Of a stretch of DNA of 64,000 nucleotides, positions 1 to 8,659 are shown in pieces. The stretch is from Agrobacterium tumefaciens (GTDB taxonomy: Bacteria; Pseudomonadota; Alphaproteobacteria; Rhizobiales; Rhizobiaceae), in contig CP048487.1 of the NCBI GenBank assembly GCA_025560025.1, positions 310,001 to 374,000 of the forward strand, given 5' to 3'. The stretch's first letter is position 1. Every line of letters starts with the position of its first letter. A model generated the notes under the pieces. The model saw nothing but the letters and a program-made list of their open reading frames with translations. It did no database searches and was not told the DNA's origin. The position numbers and the translations under genes were made by a program.

Positions 1-352
1 ACCGCTCATTTACATACCCACGCCATGGGCTGAGGTCCTTGGGCGCTTCTGACAAGTATTCCCATGCCGAACCGGCAAGTTTCGAACCCCCTGGGCCACG
101 CAGCCATGCCCCAAAATTGTGGCCGCGTGTTTCGACTGACAAAAACCTTAGCCCTGCTCGTGCTACCACTCGACCGATCTCTACGTACTCTCGTTCTGCA
201 AAGCCAAGGCTAACCCCGTGGACCCATATGATGGTGTTCGTAGGGGTAGCGCCGGCTGACTCGATTAGACACCCGGTTAAAGTGAAGCCATCTTCGGATT
301 GCACGTGCAAAATCTGCTCCCGAATTTCAGTGCTAGTCACAGCCGGTTTCAC
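1..352 (-). CDS. alpha/beta hydrolase, N-terminal part (runs off window)
   Basis: Reading the minus strand from a GTG at 352 gives an uninterrupted frame of about 117 codons to the window edge, so the C-terminus is missing. The visible part has the oxyanion-hole strand IIWVHGVSLGF and a following ETRGHNFG segment, both typical of the N-terminal half of alpha/beta hydrolases (esterase or lactonase type). A GAGGAG ribosome site lies about 8 bases before the GTG, and an in-frame stop lies further upstream. It diverges from the enolase/ABC operon across a palindrome-containing promoter region. It may hydrolyse an ester or lactone in the same sugar-acid pathway, but this is inferred only from position. 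The nucleophile and catalytic His are beyond the edge and cannot be checked. Confidence 0.6.
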   Translation of the reverse strand, partial: MKPAVTSTEIREQILHVQSEDGFTLTGCLIESAGATPTNTIIWVHGVSLGFAEREYVEIGRVVARAGLRFLSVETRGHNFGAWLRGPGGSKLAGSAWEYLSEAPKDLSPWRGYVNER

Positions 353-401
353 GAAAAATATCTCCTCGACGGAACGGATGAGAGCAATTAAAACATGACC
401 A

Positions 402-443
402 ATTTGTCATTCAATGACAAATAAAATCATTTGTTGACAAAAT
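402..443. promoter_or_regulatory. operator palindromes between divergent genes
   Basis: Positions 402-422 form a perfect 21-base inverted repeat: the 10-base arm ATTTGTCATT, a central C, then its exact complement. A second, shorter copy, ATTTGTTGACAAAAT, lies at 429-443, and a TATAAT sequence is at 447-452. The TTGT-n-ACAA core resembles operators of GntR-family (FCD/FadR-type) repressors. The sites sit where a repressor would control both the hydrolase (start 352) and the enolase operon (start 492). No regulator gene is adjacent in the window, so it may lie beyond the left edge. Confidence 0.6.
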
Positions 444-491
444 CAATATAATAAATAGCTTCCCCTTCGATTTAACCCACAGGGGATTGCA

Positions 492-1583
492 ATGAAGATC
501 ACCAAAGTCACCTCCGAATACTATTCCTGGCCGCGCCCGGTTCCGCTTACAAATGGCGTCGATACGTGGACCGACGTCCGGCGGGCGGTCGTGAAGATCG
601 AGACCGACGAGGGGATCACCGGGATTGGCGTTGGGGGTGCCGCGGCAGGTGAACGACAGTTCCGTGACGCTTTCGCTGCAAAGCTGATCGACCAGGATCC
701 GTTGTTGACCGAGAGGATCTGGGCAAGCCTCTGGAGCCCCAAGCTTTCGGGACGTCGCGGATACGAGACGCGAGCTCTATCTTCGATCGACTTCGCCCTC
801 TGGGACATTAAGGGCAAAGCCGCCGGGCTGCCGCTCTACAAGCTGCTTGGTGGGTACCGTAATCGTGTCGCCAGCTACGTCGCCGGCGGCTACTACGGCC
901 CCGACAAGACCATCAAGGATCTGCAGGCTGAGATGGTCCGCTACGTCGAACGCGGCGCCAAGGCTGTGAAGATGAAGGTGGGCGCCGTCGCTTTGAGCGA
1001 GGACGTCGCCCGTGTGAAAGCGGTGCGCGAGGCGATCGGCCCGGATATCCGCCTGATGATCGATGTGAACTGTGCCTATCGCTATTATGAGGCGATCCAG
1101 TTTTCCCGCCGTGTCGAGGACTTCGATATTTTCTGGCTGGAAGAACCGGTTCAGCCTGACGACTACGAAGGCATGGAGAAGATCGCGCGCGCCTCGTCCA
1201 TCCCTCTGGCGGCGGGCGAAAACGAGTACACGAAGTTCGGCTTCAGGGATCTCATCGCCACACAATCGGTCGCCATTCTCCAACCCGACGCTCGCTGGAT
1301 GGGCGGCGTGACAGAGTTCATCAAAGTGGCATCGATGGCGGAAGCACATGGCCTCGACATCGCTGCCCACGGTGATCAGCAGGTACACCTCCACCTCCTC
1401 GGCGCGATCCCGAACGCGCTTTATCTCGAGTACTACCCTGTCGAGTTCGATCCCATGCATGGCCAGGTCTACCTCGAAACGCCGAAGATTCAGGCCGATG
1501 GCTCGGTCGAACTTCTGGAAACGCCTGGGCTTGGCCTGGCGCACAATGAAGAAGCGCTCGCCAAGTATCGCATTTCTCTTTGA
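492..1583 (+). CDS. mandelate racemase/muconate-lactonizing enzyme family protein (enolase superfamily)
   Basis: A cytoplasmic, Mg-dependent enolase-superfamily enzyme of 363 residues, the usual length. Every catalytic position of mandelate racemase is found four residues earlier: K160-x-K162 (KMK), metal ligands D191, E217 and E243, the D266/H293 dyad and E313. This places it in the mandelate racemase subgroup, whose members abstract a proton alpha to a carboxylate and are mostly racemases or acid-sugar dehydratases. An AGGGGA ribosome site precedes the ATG. It is the first gene of an operon with a complete carbohydrate-type ABC importer, so dehydration of an imported sugar acid is the most likely role. 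The precise substrate cannot be read from the sequence. Confidence 0.85.
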   Translation: MKITKVTSEYYSWPRPVPLTNGVDTWTDVRRAVVKIETDEGITGIGVGGAAAGERQFRDAFAAKLIDQDPLLTERIWASLWSPKLSGRRGYETRALSSIDFALWDIKGKAAGLPLYKLLGGYRNRVASYVAGGYYGPDKTIKDLQAEMVRYVERGAKAVKMKVGAVALSEDVARVKAVREAIGPDIRLMIDVNCAYRYYEAIQFSRRVEDFDIFWLEEPVQPDDYEGMEKIARASSIPLAAGENEYTKFGFRDLIATQSVAILQPDARWMGGVTEFIKVASMAEAHGLDIAAHGDQQVHLHLLGAIPNALYLEYYPVEFDPMHGQVYLETPKIQADGSVELLETPGLGLAHNEEALAKYRISL

Positions 1584-1626
1584 GAGCCACTCGCAACCCA
1601 TTCGCTGCTCAACCAGGAAGTTCACG

Positions 1627-3027
1627 ATGACTGACCAATTCAAACTCGATAAGTCCGGCCTCACGGCTCTGACCGGCGACAGCAATCGCCGATCCGTTCT
1701 CAAGGGCCTGGTCGGTGCTGCCACGGCAACTGTCGTGGGCGGCCTGGCTACGCCTCGCGTCGCACGAGCGGCGAATGTGGTTCGCTTTCTTCACGATGAA
1801 ACGGATCCGCCCACAATCGAATTCTTCAACAAGGCAATTGCTGCGTTCGAAAAGGACAATCCCGGCGTGACAATCGAAATGGAGGCAGTCGGCACCGCCG
1901 GCCGCCTGCAGAAGGTTGCGGCAATGCTCAATGCGGGCACGATGCCCGAGATCTTCAAGATTCTTCCCGAGGAACGCTTCAGCTTCGGAAAGCAGGGCTT
2001 TCTTGAGCCGCTCGACGACGTCATCGCCGAGATCGGCGTCGACGAATATCCGGAGCGAATGATCGCGCCCATCGAAGGCAACCGCTTCTCTATTCCCTAC
2101 ACCATCGGTCACTCGAGCGTCTTCTGGTATCGTGACGATCTTCTCACGCAAAACGGGATCAAACCGCCAAAGGATTGGGCCGAATACCTCTCCGCCGCGA
2201 AGGAACTGACCAGTGGCGACCAGTACGGCACTGTTTTTCCAGCCAACAAGAACCGGGTCACCTCGCTGTTCTTCTCCCAGTATTACTGGTCGGCTGGCGG
2301 CACCTATTTCGACAAGGACCTCAATCTGGTCTTTGGCGGCGACGCTGCGGTCAAAGCGCTGGAATTCCAGCGCGAATTGGCAAAGTCGGCTCCTCCGAGC
2401 ATTTCGAGCTACGTCAACAACGACCTTGTCAACGCTTACCTGACGGAAAAAGTGGCGATCGACATCTGGGCCGGTAGGCTTGTCTCGACGGCGGCTCTGA
2501 ACAAGCCGGACCTGATTGCCCGGACAAAGGCCGCCAAGCGTCCGGCAGGGCCGGCCGGCGTCGGGGTTGGCTTCTCAAACGCCAACAGTCTAGCACTCGC
2601 GTCGGAAAAAGTGGGCGCGACCAGCATCGCGGCGGCCAAGAAGTTCCTCACCTACATCCTGACTGGCGACAGGGCTGTCGATTTCGCCCTGACGGCCTAC
2701 CCGCATCTGATCCCGCCGACCAAGTCGGTACGCGCCGATTCGCGGCTTCTTCAAGGGACGCCTCAACTGAAGTGCAGGAGCGATCTGGCGGAAGCAAGCT
2801 TCGATATCTCCAACACGCTCGATTTCGAGTCCGAGGCCGGTGCGCGCATCGTCGATGGCAAGGTTGTCACGGCCGGTGTCGTCAACCCGTTGATCGGTGA
2901 CATCATCGCCCGTGACATCCCCGCACAAATTGTCCAGCGCGTGCTGCTGCAAGGCGCTGAGCCAAGCGACGCTGTGGCATGGGGACGGTCACAGATGGAA
3001 GCGATCCTGGCCGCGAAGAAGGGCTAA
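1627..3027 (+). CDS. ABC transporter extracellular substrate-binding protein (sugar type)
   Basis: A 466-residue periplasmic binding protein, family 1 (MalE/UgpB-like). The start at 1627 is preceded by AGGAAG; longer readings would overlap the enolase. The N-terminus has a twin-arginine-like signal (NRRSVLKGLVGAA followed by a hydrophobic stretch to about residue 47), suggesting export in folded form. The mature part has the typical AAFEKDNPGV and FSIPYTIGHSSVFWYRDDLL segments of carbohydrate-binding proteins. It lies 43 bases after the enolase and is followed by its ATPase and permeases. The ligand is probably the sugar or sugar acid processed by the enolase (inference). Confidence 0.88.
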   Translation: MTDQFKLDKSGLTALTGDSNRRSVLKGLVGAATATVVGGLATPRVARAANVVRFLHDETDPPTIEFFNKAIAAFEKDNPGVTIEMEAVGTAGRLQKVAAMLNAGTMPEIFKILPEERFSFGKQGFLEPLDDVIAEIGVDEYPERMIAPIEGNRFSIPYTIGHSSVFWYRDDLLTQNGIKPPKDWAEYLSAAKELTSGDQYGTVFPANKNRVTSLFFSQYYWSAGGTYFDKDLNLVFGGDAAVKALEFQRELAKSAPPSISSYVNNDLVNAYLTEKVAIDIWAGRLVSTAALNKPDLIARTKAAKRPAGPAGVGVGFSNANSLALASEKVGATSIAAAKKFLTYILTGDRAVDFALTAYPHLIPPTKSVRADSRLLQGTPQLKCRSDLAEASFDISNTLDFESEAGARIVDGKVVTAGVVNPLIGDIIARDIPAQIVQRVLLQGAEPSDAVAWGRSQMEAILAAKKG

Positions 3028-3028
3028 G

Positions 3029-3048
3029 CGTCGCGTTAAGCGGCGACG
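3029..3048 (+). other. intra-operon stem-loop after binding-protein gene
   Basis: CGTCGC (3029-3034) pairs with GCGACG (3043-3048) around an 8-base loop directly after the binding-protein stop codon. There is no U-tract, so it is more likely an mRNA-stabilising or processing hairpin that raises binding-protein expression over the membrane components than a terminator. Confidence 0.4.
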
Positions 3049-3071
3049 ATATTGCTGAACGGAGATTTGGA

Positions 3072-4136
3072 ATGGCGGCATTGGAATTAACGGACATCGT
3101 AAAGAGCTTCGAGGAGCGCACGGTCGTTTCCGACGTGTCTCTTTCGGTCTCCGACGGCGAATTTGTTGCCATTCTCGGACCTTCAGGCTGTGGGAAATCG
3201 ACACTGCTCCGCATCATCGCCGGCCTGGAGCACGCGACATCGGGCAGGATATCGCTGGGTGGTCGCGATACGACATGGCTCCACCCGAAGGATCGCGCTA
3301 TTGCGATGGTCTTTCAGAACTACGCGCTCTATCCGCATCTGTCGATCTTCGAGAATATCGCCTTCCCCATGAGGATCGCCGGTGCCCGGAAACGTGACGT
3401 CGATGATTCCGTTCAACGAGTAGCAAGCCTTGTCGGCTTGAGCCATCTTCTCGACCGCAAGCCTCGCCATCTATCCGGGGGAGAGCGGCAGCGGGCTGCG
3501 CTGGCGCGGGCGCTGATCAGGAAGCCGGCCCTGTTCCTGCTAGACGAGCCACTTTCAAATCTGGACGCTAAACTGCGGCAATCGGCGCGTGAGGAACTGA
3601 AGCTTCTTCAACGGCAGACCGGTTTGACCGCGCTGTATGTCACCCACGACCAAGTGGAAGCGATGGGCCTTGGTGACCGGATCGTCGTCATGAGCGGGGG
3701 TGTCATCCGGCAGGTGGGAAAGCCGAAGGAAATCTATCAAAATCCCGCCGATACGTTTGTCGCCACATTCATCGGCACGCCGCCAATGAACATCGTGGAT
3801 TTCGACGAAATCCTTGTCGGCTTTCGTCCCGAGACGGTTCAGGTCAACGGCGCCGCAAATGCAGAGACCACTGCATTTCCGGTCGAGATCCAGAGAACGG
3901 AGTATCTGGGGAATGTGCAACTCGTCTATGCTTCGATCCTCGGCTCTTTCAAGCCCGGTAGGGTGATCGCCGCCGTCCCGGTCAAAGATGCGCTCACGCT
4001 TGCAGAGGGCGAACGCACCACATTCGCCGTCCGGACGGAGGAACTCCGCTTTTTCGACAAGGTCACGGGCTTGGCGGTGGAAACACCCAATGCCGATCTC
4101 CGCACCCCGGCCCAGGGCGTTGCTGAACATGTCTGA
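3072..4136 (+). CDS. sugar ABC transporter ATP-binding protein (MalK/UgpC type)
   Basis: A 354-residue ATPase that energises the import complex on the inner face of the membrane. It has Walker A GPSGCGKST, the Q-loop in VFQNYALYP, signature LSGGERQRAALARAL, Walker B LFLLDEPLSNLD and the switch His in YVTHD. The C-terminal third (PMNIVDF onward, with VGFRPETV) is the MOI/TOBE regulatory domain typical of carbohydrate importers. I chose the ATG at 3072 because the protein then begins with the conserved ALELTDIVKSF strand and has GGAG just upstream. Its 3' end overlaps the next gene by 8 bases. Confidence 0.92.
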   Translation: MAALELTDIVKSFEERTVVSDVSLSVSDGEFVAILGPSGCGKSTLLRIIAGLEHATSGRISLGGRDTTWLHPKDRAIAMVFQNYALYPHLSIFENIAFPMRIAGARKRDVDDSVQRVASLVGLSHLLDRKPRHLSGGERQRAALARALIRKPALFLLDEPLSNLDAKLRQSAREELKLLQRQTGLTALYVTHDQVEAMGLGDRIVVMSGGVIRQVGKPKEIYQNPADTFVATFIGTPPMNIVDFDEILVGFRPETVQVNGAANAETTAFPVEIQRTEYLGNVQLVYASILGSFKPGRVIAAVPVKDALTLAEGERTTFAVRTEELRFFDKVTGLAVETPNADLRTPAQGVAEHV

Positions 4137-5025
4137 GGCAACCGCAATTCAACGCGGCGATCGAACATTCGCCTACCTTACGCTCCTTCCCTCCGTAGCA
4201 CTCATACTGCTCCTCATAGCCGTGCCCACGCTCGCGATCTTCGCCCTTAGCGTGCAGAACGTGACGCTTGGCCGCTTTGCAGGCGAGTTTGCCGGACTGG
4301 CGAACTTTCGCGCGGTGTTGGCCAATCCTGACTTCTATTCCGCACTCACCAACACCTTCATCTGGGTCTTCGGAAACGTCGGGTTCGAAATGCTGATTGG
4401 CACTGGCCTTGCCCTTCTGCTTCACCAATCGTTTCGCTTCCGTGGTGTGGTTCGCGCCGTCGTTCTGGCGTCCTTCTTGATGCCAACGGTTGTTGCGGTC
4501 TTGGTCTGGCGCTACATGTTCGACGACATCGTGGGCATAGCCAACAGCCTCCTGATCAGCACCGGGCTGGTCGACAAGCCCATTCAGTGGCTGACTAGCC
4601 CGCGCCTTGCGATGTTTTCGGTGATCGTGATCGGCACCTGGAAGTTCGCTCCGTTCGTTGTGCTTGCAATCCTAGGCATTCTGCAATCGATACCGAACGA
4701 ACAATATGAAGCCGCCAAGCTCGACGGCGCCAATGCGCTACAGCGTTTCATCCGCATCACGCTTCCCTACATACTCCCAGTCTTTATCTTGACCGCGCTT
4801 TTGCGAACAATCTGGTCGTTTCACAAGTTCGATCTCATCTACCTGCTGACGGGTGGCGGTCCGGTCGATGCGACGACGACACTGCCGATCCTAATTTACG
4901 TCAAGGGCTTTCAGGAGTTCGACGTCGGCGGCGCGGCAGCGATTGCGCTCATCATGCTCGCGATCATCACGGTCTTCCTGGCGATCTATCTCGTCCTCAT
5001 TCGTTGGTCGGAGCGTCGTCAATGA
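4129..5025 (+). CDS. sugar ABC transporter permease (MalF type)
   Basis: A 298-residue inner-membrane permease with about six hydrophobic helices. The cytoplasmic EAA loop reads YEAAKLDGANALQRF, which contacts the ATPase. The ATG at 4129 lies inside the end of the ATPase gene (8-base overlap), indicating translational coupling; the longer upstream reading is an antisense-like extension with poor character. It pairs with the following MalG-type permease to form the heterodimeric channel. Confidence 0.9.
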   Translation: MSEATAIQRGDRTFAYLTLLPSVALILLLIAVPTLAIFALSVQNVTLGRFAGEFAGLANFRAVLANPDFYSALTNTFIWVFGNVGFEMLIGTGLALLLHQSFRFRGVVRAVVLASFLMPTVVAVLVWRYMFDDIVGIANSLLISTGLVDKPIQWLTSPRLAMFSVIVIGTWKFAPFVVLAILGILQSIPNEQYEAAKLDGANALQRFIRITLPYILPVFILTALLRTIWSFHKFDLIYLLTGGGPVDATTTLPILIYVKGFQEFDVGGAAAIALIMLAIITVFLAIYLVLIRWSERRQ

Positions 5026-5894
5026 CAACTCAAAGCCGCCTCCTGCCATCCAACCCGGCGCAGTTCCACGCTATCACAACTGGGATCATGATCTACCTTC
5101 TCGCGTTCACCGCGATCACGGTCATGGGTTTTCCGCTTTTGTGGATGATTCTCTGCTCGTTCAAGGAGCCCGCGGAACTCTACCAGGCTCCGCCAAACTT
5201 CCTGCCGGCAACCATCACATTTCGAAACTATACGGACCTGTTCACCCAGACCGGGTTCGCGCGGTACTTTGTAAATAGCCTGATCGTCGCGTCCGCCACA
5301 ACTTTCTTGGCTCTGACCTTGGGAGCGCTCGGCGGATACACGCTGAACCGGTTTCGCTTTTTTGGCTTGGCGGCGGTGGCGGGCCTATCCCTGCTTTGCT
5401 ACATGCTGCCCGAAACGCTCGTCGTCATCCCGGTCTACATGCTGGCGTCGCTTGTTGGATTGCAGGATACGCTCGTGAGCCTGATCGCCGCAAACACGGC
5501 ATTCACGCTGCCGTTCGCACTCTGGTTCATGCGTTCGTACTTCAGATCTATCCCGACATCATTCGAAGAAAGCGCGATGCTCGACGGCTGCACACGCTTC
5601 AAGGCATTTCGGAAGGTCACCCTTCCCCTCGCCTTGCCCGGACTTGTCTCCGTCGGTGTGTTCAGCTTCAACAACGCGTGGAACGAATTCCTCTTCGCTC
5701 TGATCCTCACTTCATCCGAACGCAACAAGACTTTGCCGTTGGGTCTTTCCACTTGGATTGGCCAGGATAGCATCTACTCCTGGGGCATGCTGCTCGCAGG
5801 TTCTGTCCTACTGACGGCGTTTTCCATTCTGCTCTACATGCTGACGCAAGGTAAGTTGACGTCGGGCCTGACGGAAGGCGGGATGAAGGGTTGA
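5022..5894 (+). CDS. sugar ABC transporter permease (MalG type)
   Basis: A 290-residue permease with about six membrane segments. Its EAA loop is FEESAMLDGCTRFKAFRKVTLP and the C-terminus ends in the usual LTSGLTEGGMKG. The start ATG overlaps the previous stop as ATGA (5022-5025). It is the last gene of the enolase/importer operon. No clear terminator hairpin follows it. Confidence 0.9.
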   Translation: MTTQSRLLPSNPAQFHAITTGIMIYLLAFTAITVMGFPLLWMILCSFKEPAELYQAPPNFLPATITFRNYTDLFTQTGFARYFVNSLIVASATTFLALTLGALGGYTLNRFRFFGLAAVAGLSLLCYMLPETLVVIPVYMLASLVGLQDTLVSLIAANTAFTLPFALWFMRSYFRSIPTSFEESAMLDGCTRFKAFRKVTLPLALPGLVSVGVFSFNNAWNEFLFALILTSSERNKTLPLGLSTWIGQDSIYSWGMLLAGSVLLTAFSILLYMLTQGKLTSGLTEGGMKG

Positions 5895-6026
5895 GGGAAG
5901 CATGTGCCTCATTCAGCTTGACAGGATTCGAACCCTAGATCCGTCTAATCACACTCTATGCAACTGGAACTATTAGAGGATCTGTGGCAATCTAGCATAC
6001 GGGTTCGCTCGATCGGTACCTTCGGG

Positions 6027-7503
6027 TTACACATCAGTAATCCTGTCGAGGGAGGTCTTATTCAATGATTTTATCCCATTTGGGTCAGAGGTCTTAATCG
6101 GCGAGACGATGCGCGTTGCGAAGAGGGCGAGCGGCACAACAAGCGCAGCGACGGTAGAGGTAGTGAAATACAGCCACCATGCAGCATTCGATAAACTATT
6201 CAAATTCACGACGTCCGACACGCCGTTGAAATTCACGACCAATCCGGCAACCGCAGCGCCCAAAGCGCTAGCGAACTGTTGAATAATGGGGATAGACGCC
6301 GAGGTTAAATCCTCTTCGCGAGGCAGTGCGCGAGATAACACCGCACTTTGCAGATGTGGCCAACAAACACCTATCCCTAAACCCAATCCGGACAAGCAAA
6401 CTACTATCGCGACCGTTTCGTTTCGGTCGACGGCGACCCTGGGTACAGGAAGAAAAATTGAAAGCCCTACAAACGACAGAAAAACAACGATGGGCCCAAC
6501 GAGGACGGCAATTCGGGCTTTTCGTCCGGTAAGTCCCGCGGAGCAGATCGCTCCCAACATCCATCCAAAAGCGATGGTCGACACCATATAGCCAGCCCAA
6601 AGCGGTTGCTGTTTTTTTAAGAGCTGCAAGAAGTACGGTACATAAATTTCACTCGCTTGGCAGGCGCAGATTAAGATCATCATAAGGTACAAAATGAATA
6701 ACGGTGAGTGCATTGAGAATGCACCCGTGGGAAGGAGTTTTGCCAAGGAATAATTCTCGCGCCACACAATCACTGCCGCGCATATAAATCCGAGAAGAAG
6801 AAAGGCCCCTGCAATGAGAATATTCAATTCTGCGGCGGTGCCAGCCAACGAAAGCAACATGATCGACGCCGAAAGAAGAACAATCTGAAGCAATGGTGGC
6901 GGCGAGTCTTTCGAACCAGCAAACTCCTCAGGCAGTACTGACCATGCAATGAAAAAGAGAAAACACGCCGCAGGCAGAAGTATCCAGAAAGAGAGCCGCC
7001 ATAATTCTGCGGCAGCCATGACTCCGCCGATTGCGGGTCCCAATAAAGTCGCCCCCCCACACCACCGACATCAAAGCCAGTGCTCTCGGCCATAGACTTT
7101 CTATAAATAACGCCCGGACCATAGAATAGGATATGGCGACAAGAATGCCCGCGCCGAACCCTTGAACAAAACGCCCTAAGAGCATGCTCTCCATGTGCAG
7201 CGCAGTACCACAGAGAAGGCTGCCGATGGCGAATGATGCCGCTCCGATTGCGTAAACCTGACGAGGCCCCAAGCCCGCCGGATGGTGGGCAACAAACACC
7301 GATGCGAGTATCGAGGCCACTATGTAGAGAGTAGTGTTCCAAGCGAGAAGATCAACACCACCAATATCTTTTACGATTGAGGGCATCAAAGTCGATCCAA
7401 CAAAAATGTTGATCGCGTGCAAAGCTATTCCGCCACCCAAGACCACTATCTTAGAAAAATTACCGCCTAAAAACAGCGACTTCCATTCCGCAAGAACACC
7501 CAT
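6027..7503 (-). pseudogene. MFS transporter (DHA2-like), frameshifted
   Basis: Two overlapping minus-strand frames together make one multidrug-type MFS protein of about 491 residues, consistent with 14 membrane helices. The first frame starts at 7503 and carries helices 1-6 with RFVQGFGAGILVAISYSMVRALF; the second continues from GATLLGPAIGGVMAAAELWRL. They are joined by a one-base shift in a run of seven C at 7052-7058; six C would restore the frame. The tract could be a decay mutation, a phase-variable site or a sequencing error. It lies 23 bases after a broken glyoxalase-fold gene, probably in one operon. Confidence 0.75.
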
Positions 7504-7526
7504 TTAGATCCCTATCGAAACAGCTG

Positions 7527-7936
7527 TTATTCTGGGCTATATACCTCAATTGTCCATCCATCGGGATCTTGGAAATAAAGAGCAACACGAGACGTTCCTG
7601 TCATCTCATAGATAGTTGCTTCGGGATTGTTTCCCCTTACAAGGGTGACTCCATTGTTGCTCAGATGCTCCCCCAAAGCAGCACTCCCTGACGGTCAGTC
7701 CGAATTCCAAAGTGGATCCTCTCATCAGGTTTTCCTTGGTAATCGACCGCTTCCTCCAAGAAAAAATCGAAACCGCGGAAAGACGCGGCGATCTTCCTGG
7801 GGCCCAGATGGTTCACATACGAGAAGCCCAAAACTTCGCTGTAAAACGCCCATGAAATGTCCAAGTTCTTCACCAGGATGTTGAGATGTTTTATCTCGCT
7901 GACTTTTATTATTTCCAGCGTTGGATTAGACGCCAT
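7527..7936 (-). pseudogene. glyoxalase/bleomycin-resistance (VOC) family protein, frameshifted
   Basis: From the ATG at 7936 (GGAGA upstream) the frame has the beginning of a VOC-fold protein (IKHLNILVKNLDISWAFYSEVLGF). It stops early after GVLLWGSI, but shifting frame near 7670-7690 restores AALGEHLSNNGV and a C-terminus ending ALYFQDPDGWTIEVYSPE with a stop at 7527. The intact protein would be about 136 residues, normal for a single-module VOC enzyme. The upstream position to the MFS gene suggests a small detoxification or resistance operon, now inactive in both members. Confidence 0.7.
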
Positions 7937-8659
7937 GATGATCTCCTTCAAACAGCAGTTTCTCAACTGCTCTGTTGACGGTCAGAATGGGTGATAAGCG
8001 ATACGTTGTATCTGTGATCGAGAACCTGTCACTGATCATTCGGCCGCCATTAACTGATTATAGGGCACATCTAGTCTCACACTCACCGAAACGGTTTCGT
8101 CGCAAATGGTCACACCATAGACTCTTCCGTCGTAGCAACTCGCCACGAAGCTGCTTGTTCGTACATCCGTCGAAATCGATGAGATGCCGCTGGTGCTTGG
8201 GCGCACGACATTGAGTCGGCTTGAGCGGCGGTTGATTTGGGCGGGTCTTGGCGGCCACCATGCACAATTGGCATAAAAACGTAACCCCTATGCCGCTGAT
8301 TCCTTGAAATAAAGCAGGCGAGATATCGGCGCCGGCTGACACCTTCGCGGTTCGTTCTAGTTCGTGGTACTTATGGGCTGAGCGTCTCATTCTCGGAACT
8401 CGTCCTAAACCGAGTATCGCTCCGCAGCCCGCGAACTATTCGGTCGTAAGTGACGATCTTAACTCGATCGTGCCCCGTAGCGTGGTGTAAGTCGACGGTA
8501 GCAAAGCCGCTCGCGAGCGCGCCCTTAGCGCGCTGTAGCGAGTGAGCGGCTTTGCGGGCGGTCATCGATAATCTCCGGTATGGTTGGGTTGCTGACACTC
8601 AACCAGATACGAAGGATACATTGACGCGCATTCTCCAGCGAATGCGATGAGATAAAATC
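7937..8659. other. 723-base region without a recognisable gene
   Basis: Minus-strand open frames exist at 8058-8390 (110 codons) and 8371-8598 (75 codons), but neither resembles a family I know and neither has a convincing start. The former is rich in Arg, Lys and Cys and could be a transposase remnant. The region contains the long hairpin at 8501-8555. It is the upstream region of the OxyR-like gene and of the VOC gene, so promoters should lie here. Confidence 0.4.
8501..8555. repeat. long nested inverted repeat (hairpin)
   Basis: GCAAAGCCGCTC (8501-8512) is exactly complementary to GAGCGGCTTTGC (8544-8555). Inside it, AGCGCGC (8516-8522) pairs with GCGCGCT (8528-8534) around the loop CCTTA. 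The whole element can fold into a strong cruciform. There is no U-tract on either side. It may be a REP/MITE-like element or an insertion-sequence end. Confidence 0.6.

Noticed and set aside
39..398. Plus-strand open frame of 119 codons
   Set aside because: It lies antisense to the alpha/beta hydrolase frame, which has clear family motifs and a ribosome site.
777..1724. Long minus-strand open frame of 315 codons across the enolase gene
   Set aside because: It is a shadow of the GC-rich enolase coding strand; the enolase has a full set of catalytic residues.
5914..5960. A tRNA-like 3' segment on the minus strand (GGTTCGAATCC within the post-operon gap)
   Set aside because: The T-loop consensus is present, but the T-stem pairs only partly and no anticodon arm, D-arm or acceptor stem can be folded. 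It could be an attachment-site relic but is not a tRNA gene.
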